Below the pieces are notes generated by a model. The model was not told the DNA's origin and searched no databases. It saw nothing but the letters and a program-made list of their open reading frames with translations. From NCBI GenBank assembly GCA_964036315.1, contig OZ038485.1, positions 75,567,460 to 75,631,459 of the forward strand: DNA of 64,000 bases, read 5' to 3'. Source of the DNA: Acanthosepion esculentum (lineage: Eukaryota; Mollusca; Cephalopoda; Sepiida; Sepiidae). Below are positions 57,401 to 64,000 of the stretch, piece after piece. Made by a program: the position numbers and the translations under genes. The stretch's first letter is position 1. Each line of letters starts with the position of its first letter.

Positions 57401-58960
57401 AGAATTCATATTTTGTGTTTTACCCTGAACCAGAAACTATGACTTTTACTACCTGAATAATGTGGGTTGTGTGTGTGTTGATAAATTACTTTCAGAGGGA
57501 TTCTTTTAATACTTTAAACAAGAAGGTCTAATGCATCAACACTTCTAGGTAAGGTAGTAGGAACAATTTGGAATTTATGCATCAGAATCCTTCTTTTGCT
57601 TTGGGGATTTAAGCCAATGCCACAAAGAACTTTAAGAAGTTGAAAGTGGGAAGTATTAATTGGCATTTGATACTCTTTTTTGATCCATTTCCTCTGACCT
57701 AGTGTTATTTATAAAAATGTTATATCAAGGATTTAAATAGTAAGGGTCCTATGCAACTAATTAAGGCTAATGTTGTTGGGCAATCACTTTGTTGCACTTT
57801 GGTAGTGGAGAAAAATGAATGTAAGAATTCTTGCTAGCAAGAAGTTTTTATTCACATGGGAATGGCAAGAGGTGTTGGATGAGTAATTTAATGCTAGCAT
57901 ATTTAAATGGTATTTGCCCACCTCTGCATCATACTAACATTATGAAATTGTAATAACTACTGTAGTTTATGATTTTTCTTAACCTCTAGATTTTTATTGG
58001 AACTTTTCATCAGAGTCCAATTAGATTTGTGGTAGTCTGTATCTATATGGAGCAAAGTGTGACACTTCTATCCCTTTTATTAGTAATCAAAATGACAGTG
58101 TAGATAAGGAAACATAAAAGGCAATATAAATAATATTGGTTACTCAGGTGGGCATCAGAAGATCCTCTTTAAGCACCAGCTTAGAATTAGGATCATATAT
58201 GAGAAGAATAGGTTACCACAGTCTGATACAATGAAAAGAATATGCTACATAAATTGGTTTGACCGTGAGTATCATTTCGGGTTAGGTCAGGACTCCACTA
58301 TATACTGACTCTCATTAGTCATTACTTACACAGTAAGTAGTTTTAGACTTCCTGGTTAAAAGAGTGAATACTCATCTAGTAGTCATATCCAGTATATTTG
58401 CTTACTCCTTTATCCCAGGTTAGATGATAGCCATCTTGTTTTGTTGGTAAGTATCCTTGACACCAAATGAAAAATATGTCTGATGCCATTTTTATTAAAG
58501 AAAACAGGAAAATCTAATGTATTAGGTAACTGAAAGAAATGGTACAGCATGAAGATTCTATTCATTTTTTTTTATTTTATAGTTCCTCTCTCTTAGTAAC
58601 ATTAGCATATATTTTGTAAAGATTTGGACAAAGAGGATATGCAATATTTTTTTTGCCTACATTATATGTCATATGTGATATCATGACTATGTTAAGAGTG
58701 TAAAAGCTGAATGTTAGAATTTTAGGAATTGCCTTATAGAATGTAAGCAGATTTTGCAAGGAAATAAAAACTATTCAAAATTTCTTTTTTACCACTCTAT
58801 ATCTTGGGTTAAATTGTTATTCATAAATACTATGAGTATCTATCCAAGTTTATATCAACTGATATATTATACATTTTATAATGAAAATTCACACACATGC
58901 ACCATTTAAAATCTTTTTACACAAAGTACAGTAAGTATCAGCAATTGGTTACAATGTGTG
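57401..58960. other. No gene seen
   Basis: About 1.5 kb of mixed composition, somewhat less AT-rich than average between 57,520 and 58,460, with no long frame and no recognised repeat. Confidence 0.45.

Positions 58961-58964
<4 letters not shown>

Positions 58965-59041
<77 letters not shown>
58965..59041. repeat. (TA)n microsatellite
   Basis: About 38 uninterrupted TA units, the longest in the window. Confidence 0.97.
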
Positions 59042-59044
<3 letters not shown>

Positions 59045-59179
59045 CTGACAAGATCTGCTTAATTTTTATATTTTTCCAGTTTATGTATAAGCTGTTGCAA
59101 AGTTGAATCAAGTTTTTGGAGAAACTGTCCAAAGTATGATGTTTTTGTTTAAGTTCTTTCAACCATTATTACATATTAT

Positions 59180-59320
59180 CATCTTCTCTGTACTGTTTTT
59201 TTTCAGGACTTGGGCAACCATAGCTCTCTTCCTGTCCTTTGTAGCTCTTGAAAAGTTAATTTCATCAGTTACAGTTGACAACAAATTTTTATTAGTTTCA
59301 TCCTTACATATTTAGAAACA
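59180..59320 (-). pseudogene. Possible RTE-like LINE C-terminal scrap
   Basis: On the minus strand RATKDRKRAMVAQVLKKNST (about 59,195-59,260) resembles 'RATKDRKLWRAMIAHVLKGHGT', the end of the LINE family seen at 20.34 and 30.43 kb. One block only, so this is a weak call. Confidence 0.35.
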
Positions 59321-59522
59321 CTAATTCCAAATTAAATATATACATTTATTCATGTCATGTGTAGAATGGATTGTTACTATATTTAAAAGATATGTATTTT
59401 AAATTAAAAAAAATAATCAGAAAGAGGTCACAAAGCTTGTCAGTGCTTGAGAACAGAGATATTAATAATTTTTTCTATATAACATGTATTTGGCATGTAA
59501 TTGCAAGTAGGTATAGAATTAA

Positions 59523-59524
<2 letters not shown>

Positions 59525-59589
<65 letters not shown>
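59525..59589. repeat. Compound (CA)n(TA)n microsatellite
   Basis: About 18 CA units followed by about 14 TA units. Confidence 0.96.
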
Positions 59590-59591
<2 letters not shown>

Positions 59592-59599
59592 TTAAGAAC

Positions 59600-60425
59600 T
59601 TACTTCTGTTACTACAACCATGCTCCTAATACTTCTTATGCATATATTATGAAATGTTGCATAGGTAATGAGGTCATTCAGGATATGAAAAACAACATTT
59701 TTTTTCACTGTGATTTACTTAACTCATACAAAAACTTCTGATTAAATCACAAAAACACTGAGTTGTAAGTGGATGATTATTTTCTCCTGAGAGAAAAAAA
59801 ATATTGATTTCTTTTTTTCAGATGAATTACATGTCAAGCTCAACAAACATTATTCAACAGGTACTGATGATCAAATAATACACTCTCTTGTTTACCAAAA
59901 GATATATTTGCTGGATCTGGAGGCATAAAAAGGAAATGAAGAATGATAAGAAAATAACCAACAACAATACTTCCCACAAACTCATCTACATCTTTTTCTT
60001 TTGTATAATTCTGTGCAGTCCACATAACTTTTTGACCTAATTTCAATTGCTTTTTCCTTTGCTTGCTCATAATTTTAAAGTGAATGAAAATAGTACATCT
60101 GAAGCAGAGCATGAAAAGACAAGACAGTTCTGTGCATTGCTGTATTTGTATTAATTTAGGTAACCTTGTTTAAGCTGATGATTTTTTTATAAAATCTGAG
60201 GACATTTATCTTGTTTCATTAACAACTCTTGAAAAAATTCTCATCATAAAAGAGATAATAATTATAAAGAAAATTGGATGAGTTTGAAATCTGAGGTAAT
60301 GTTGACACTGTACACACCACTGTGTTGCTAGGGTCAGCAAGGATATAGAGAAAGATTTAAAAGGACTTGCTGTCACTTAGTCCTGAGTGATGGCTGTCAA
60401 ACATCTGGTATGAATATGCAAATGC
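59600..60425. other. No gene assigned
   Basis: Contains a 90-codon minus-strand frame (59,840-60,112) with one hydrophobic stretch, and a micro-exon-like plus-strand site at 59,822-59,860. Neither is supported well enough to annotate as a gene. Confidence 0.35.
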
Positions 60426-60429
60426 ATGA

Positions 60430-60850
60430 ATAATTAATAATAATAACTGACATTATTTACATTATTCAGACTATTGTCCTCATCTTTGTCGCCATTTTTA
60501 TTACAACGTTTCAGCCGTTGTACGCTCCAGCCTTCTTCAGGTGGTTGGAATGTTGAACTGAACCCTTTATTTCACTCACTGGGGTAGACTGTTCTAGTTC
60601 TACATGCCATGTTTAATGGATGTCAGTTATCAGTTATCTCCTCTTAATTTCCCTCTGAATGTTCTCCACTGCCTTAACTGGGTATTGAACTCTTTAGGTC
60701 CTGTCACTGGATCTAACTAACGCCTTTATCCACTGTGCCATGTGTCTTTGATGACCTGAAGAAGACTGGAGCGTACAATGACTGAAATGTTGTAATAAAA
60801 AATAATGTACATAATACCTCATCTCAGAAATATAGACAGATACTGAATAA
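60430..60850. repeat. Inverted SINE pair, second full example
   Basis: Left arm (about 60,430-60,745) is a nearly whole SINE on the minus strand. Its head, read on that strand, is 'acatggcacagtggataaag' (A box) and 'agagttcaatacccagtt' (B box), followed by a body and the tail 'acaacggctgaaacgttgta'. Right arm (about 60,748-60,850) is the plus-strand tail: 'acctgaagaagactggagcg', 'tacaatgactgaaatgttgt', then 'catctcagaaatatagacag'. The right arm lacks the head. Confidence 0.8.
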
Positions 60851-62410
60851 TAACTGAAGGTAATAGTTGTGCCAATAGTTTTGCAAGCACTGGGAACAAT
60901 TTTTAAAAGTCAAGCAAAATGGAACTGGAACACTGAGAAAGAGGAAAGACCATCTAGAAAACAGTATTACTGAACTACTAAGAAACATGCTGGAGCAGTA
61001 AGGCAACTTACTGTCACTCAATCTCCATTGTAAGCCATCAGTTGTTACTTGTGTGACAATTCCATGAATGCAATAAATAAAAAAAATGAAGACAGACATT
61101 GAAAAAGGTAATTGAAGAAAACAGACTAAATGAAACATCAATACTGGAAAGATGAAATGGAAAAAAGAACTGAAAATCTGAAAACAGAAAAAACAACAAA
61201 AAACAGATAAAGCAAGAATAGAAAGAGAATAGTTACCAAAGTTTCTAATAGTGTCCATCAAAGCAATTAATTGGCATTAATTTTCAATTATTCTTGTTAT
61301 ATCTTTCTATGCCAAATCTTGACTTAAACATCTCAATAGTGATGTGAAACGAAGAACTTCAGTTCACAATCTTTTTATAGGAAGTGCTGATTATTTAAAA
61401 GGTTGTATGATGAATTCAAATTATGTCCAGTTACATACTTTAAAAAAGCAAGGAAAATATTGTAAAGTATTTAATATAGATAATAGTTTAATAGTTAATC
61501 TGAAATCTGTTGTTTGATTTTCAATACATGTTGAGTAAGATTTGTTGAGATATTATTTTTCAATGTCAGGAGAAAATAATTATTTTTTGTGAATTGATTA
61601 GTGGTTAGTATGTTTTAGGAAACTCACACTAAAGAACAAACTTAACTTCTTTCATGTCCTGTATAAATAAATATACTTTAATCATAAAGTTACTAAGCTG
61701 GATGCTGTAAAATCCACAGTTCAATTGTAGGTGATCATAGTATAAAGTAAGCTATTTCAGAGAAGCTTAAAAGTTGTCAAATAAAGCATTTTTCCTCAGT
61801 GCAATCAGAATTTACTTTGTAATTTATATTCAGACAAAAATCAGAAAGTGGATGTATGCTGCCAAGTCAGTGAAATAATAACCTGTACATCATGATAAAT
61901 ATGAAATACTGAATTACTGGGGGATCCTCTGCTTGTGTGGTTTAAAGAAAATAATCTAATGAATAAACAATGTTCTACTAATTTTAATGTCAACATGTTT
62001 TTTTTTTAAGATTTAAGTTAATGATTCCCACATTTTAATTAAAAGAAAGCATTATCTAAAGAGAATCTTTATTAACATTTAAGTACAAGAGTTAAGTAAT
62101 TACTTATAACTGTACTGATAGGTAATCACTTCTTATATAAGTTGAATACATTCATAGAAACTAAATAACTTATTTCTTATTGTTCAATTAATTTTCTCAC
62201 AAATTCCTTTTAAATTTCTTCTATATTTTTATATTATACTAAATTTTTATGACAACCACATCATGAGTTCTAATAAAGAAATCAAAATATTGATTATGCT
62301 TTCATTATAGTATGCACAAAATAGAAAACACTTTTCTTTTGTGTGCTTTTTAAAATTATAAGAGAAAATAGTTGTTTCTATATCAGGTGAGTCTATGAAA
62401 ATGCTTGCAA
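60851..62410. other. No gene seen
   Basis: AT-rich spacer. The 145-codon minus-strand frame ending at 60,824 overlaps the SINE pair and is rich in Phe, Ser and Leu, so it is taken as chance. Confidence 0.5.
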
Positions 62411-62412
62411 GG

Positions 62413-62415
<3 letters not shown>

Positions 62416-62479
<64 letters not shown>
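62416..62479. repeat. (TA)n microsatellite
   Basis: About 32 TA units. Confidence 0.96.
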
Positions 62480-62482
<3 letters not shown>

Positions 62483-62499
62483 TCTTACAGGAACTATAA

Positions 62500-63206
62500 A
62501 ATACTAGCAGCATGGCCCGACGTTGCCAGTGCTTGATTCAAAAATCGTACAACTCATACAGCAATCGCTATCACTTGACTTAAAATATTTTTGCCCTTCC
62601 TTGCCTTTAAAGGAGTACCCTTTGCCATGTTGATGTTGCTACATACCTTACTTCTTGCCTATTTCACACTGCAAATTTTTTCTAAGCTCTATACTAAACA
62701 TTAAATCTGTTACCAAAAAAGAACTAAACAAAATGAACACAAAACGATCAGCTTTAAAAAAAAAGGACTCGTAACTGGAAAAACTGAATGAAAAAATAAT
62801 GTTAACAACAAATATTTTTTCACACCCAACCCAGTTCTGTGGAATCAGAATCAACATTGAGTTTAAGCAAGCCAATGAGCCAATTGGAGTAAAGTACCAT
62901 GCAGATTTAAATTTTTCCCACTTGTGACGAATGCAGCTATCGATTTTTTTTGCATGCTAGCATGCTAGTTAACATTCATGTCAGTCAGCTGTTGGCTCTC
63001 ACGCTGGCCAATAGAAAATGGCCGCAAACTATGCGAAAACTACCATAGAAGCATGAAAAAATCGATTATTACCACTATTTATGGAAGTTGAGAAATGCAA
63101 AGTCAGTCTTGGCCTTCCCGCTAACTTGGAGCATGTGCATGTAAATTTTGGTGCAAATCCGTCGAAAATTGCGGTTGTGCATTCGTTACACACACACACA
63201 CATACA

Positions 63207-63253
<47 letters not shown>

Positions 63254-63275
63254 CCTGCCTTTTATAGATAGAGAT
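62500..63275 (+). repeat. Widespread mollusc-type interspersed repeat (unclassified)
   Basis: Starts 'actagcagcatggcccgacg' + 'ttgccagtg', a version of the 'ACTAGCAGTATCGCCCGGCGTTGC' opening I know as common in mollusc and some other animal genomes. It includes CG-containing texts ('gcaaactatgcgaaaac', 'aaatccgtcgaaaattgcgg') unusual for this window. It ends '(CA)n' + 'tcctgccttttatagataga' near 63,275. No open frame. The family's class is not known to me. Confidence 0.6.
63188..63252. repeat. (CA)n microsatellite within the interspersed repeat
   Basis: About 30 CA units with three TA interruptions. It is part of the repeat's usual 3' end. Confidence 0.93.
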
Positions 63276-63279
63276 ATTT

Positions 63280-64000
63280 CTCTGCATCATTTTCATTTTT
63301 GTTTTATCAAAGATTTATTCATTTTTGAAAAAAATATTTGCTATAGTATTGCCAACTAATAAAAAAAATAATAATTCTAATTTGACATTCTTATTATTAT
63401 ATTCTTATGTTAATATACATAAGAATATAATAATGCTCAAATGAAAATAAGATCTGTTTCAGTCTAAATGTTTGTCTGAAAGTGTTCTTTTGGTATGGGC
63501 TGTTGCCAGCCTATGTTAGGTGAGTAATAATGATATTAAGTCCACAATTGCATTGAGCTTTGATTTAATTGTCTGTATAAAGTGTTTCCTGAACTTTTGT
63601 TATTGCTTTGTGATTAATCAGAGCATTGAATGAATAAATCAATTTCCAGGATTAAATAGATAAATTCATGATGATTAATTCACCCAATAGAATAAACTTA
63701 AGCTAAAATAAGCACACATTTTCAAATCAAAAATTAAAACTCTTAACAATCAAGCCTTATTTTAATTTCCCGAGATCTGTACTAGGAAACTAAGAATCTT
63801 TTTTTTTACTTGTTCATAAAATTTTAGTTTTTATGAAATTTAATTTTTCAATAAGCAAGGAATGTTTAAATTCTAAATTGAACTGATAAAATCATAACAA
63901 AAACACAAATTGAGTTTTTGACTTAGCATATAAAATTGAAACTTGCAATGTAGTAGGCACAATTTGAAATCTTCACTGAACTGACAAAAAACATTTCCAT
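63280..64000. other. No gene seen; one hairpin
   Basis: AT-rich spacer. At 63,393-63,434 a 17-bp perfect inverted repeat ('attattatattcttatg' and its complement) encloses an 8-base loop. Confidence 0.6.

Noticed and set aside
58897..59162. Tyr-Ile repeat frames on both strands
   Set aside because: Translated (TA)n microsatellite; the same applies near 7,040, 46,470 and 62,440.
60824..61261. 145-codon minus-strand frame with several hydrophobic stretches
   Set aside because: It overlaps the inverted SINE pair and has strong Phe/Ser/Leu bias; no start context or conserved motif.

Overview
The window looks like non-coding DNA from a metazoan nuclear genome, most probably a cephalopod (octopus-like) mollusc. 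It is very AT-rich and carries long (TA)n and (CA)n arrays. It holds decayed copies of many transposon types: jockey-like, RTE-like, HERO/R2-like and L1-like LINEs, Penelope-like elements, Ty3/gypsy elements, mariner, Tc1, a piggyBac-like fragment, MITEs and tRNA-derived SINEs. The organism is an inference from this mix plus remembered cephalopod repeats; no host gene fixes it. I found no convincing host gene, no intact tRNA or rRNA, no CRISPR array and no bacterial-style operon. Almost every recognisable coding stretch is a broken transposon fragment.

Layout, 0-16 kb: a jockey-like LINE fragment (0.6-1.6 kb, +); two Tc1-like remnants on opposite strands (2.36-2.86 kb -, 3.08-3.52 kb +); a LINE reverse transcriptase on the minus strand (5.1-6.7 kb); a LINE 3' end (8.1-8.7 kb); an inverted pair of SINE tails (10.1-10.3 kb); a hairpin (11.47 kb); a mariner element (11.9-13.0 kb); a MITE with about 58-bp inverted repeats (14.41-14.62 kb) and a tRNA-like SINE head (15.43 kb).

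16-32 kb: a Penelope-like GIY-YIG endonuclease (19.6-20.15 kb), LINE C-termini (20.3-21.0 kb), a 0.9-kb purine-only-looking tract built on a degenerate tandem repeat (21.9-22.8 kb), an LTR element whose interior has shrunk to about 0.3 kb and whose right LTR carries a minisatellite (23.8-25.7 kb), a piggyBac-like fragment (26.0-26.3 kb), an unidentified Gln-rich minus-strand reading frame (26.37-27.46 kb), and LINE/Penelope 3' ends.

32-48 kb: a Ty3/gypsy element (35.4-38.9 kb) split by a nearly complete mariner (37,054-38,307) with TA target duplication; an L1-like LINE (39.0-40.1 kb); a Penelope-like RT cut short by a second MITE-like element (40.7-42.06 kb); an RTE-like LINE with a C-terminal zinc finger (42.3-44.5 kb); a HERO/R2-like LINE (45.1-46.2 kb); a Tc1/mariner-superfamily fragment (46.6-46.97 kb) and another Penelope-like RT piece (47.6 kb).

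48-64 kb: a tRNA-derived SINE (51.0-51.3 kb), a Penelope-like RT tail plus GIY-YIG and 3' UTR (51.4-52.4 kb), a second LTR-type element with about 240-bp direct repeats (53.3-56.1 kb), two head-to-head inverted SINE pairs (56.8-57.4 and 60.4-60.85 kb), and a widespread mollusc-type interspersed repeat (62.5-63.3 kb). The elements do not work together as a pathway. The value of the window is its record of nested insertion and of inverted or tandem repeat structures. The strongest observations are the mariner-in-gypsy nesting, the recurrent inverted SINE pairs, the LTR-borne minisatellite and the unidentified Gln-rich frame.
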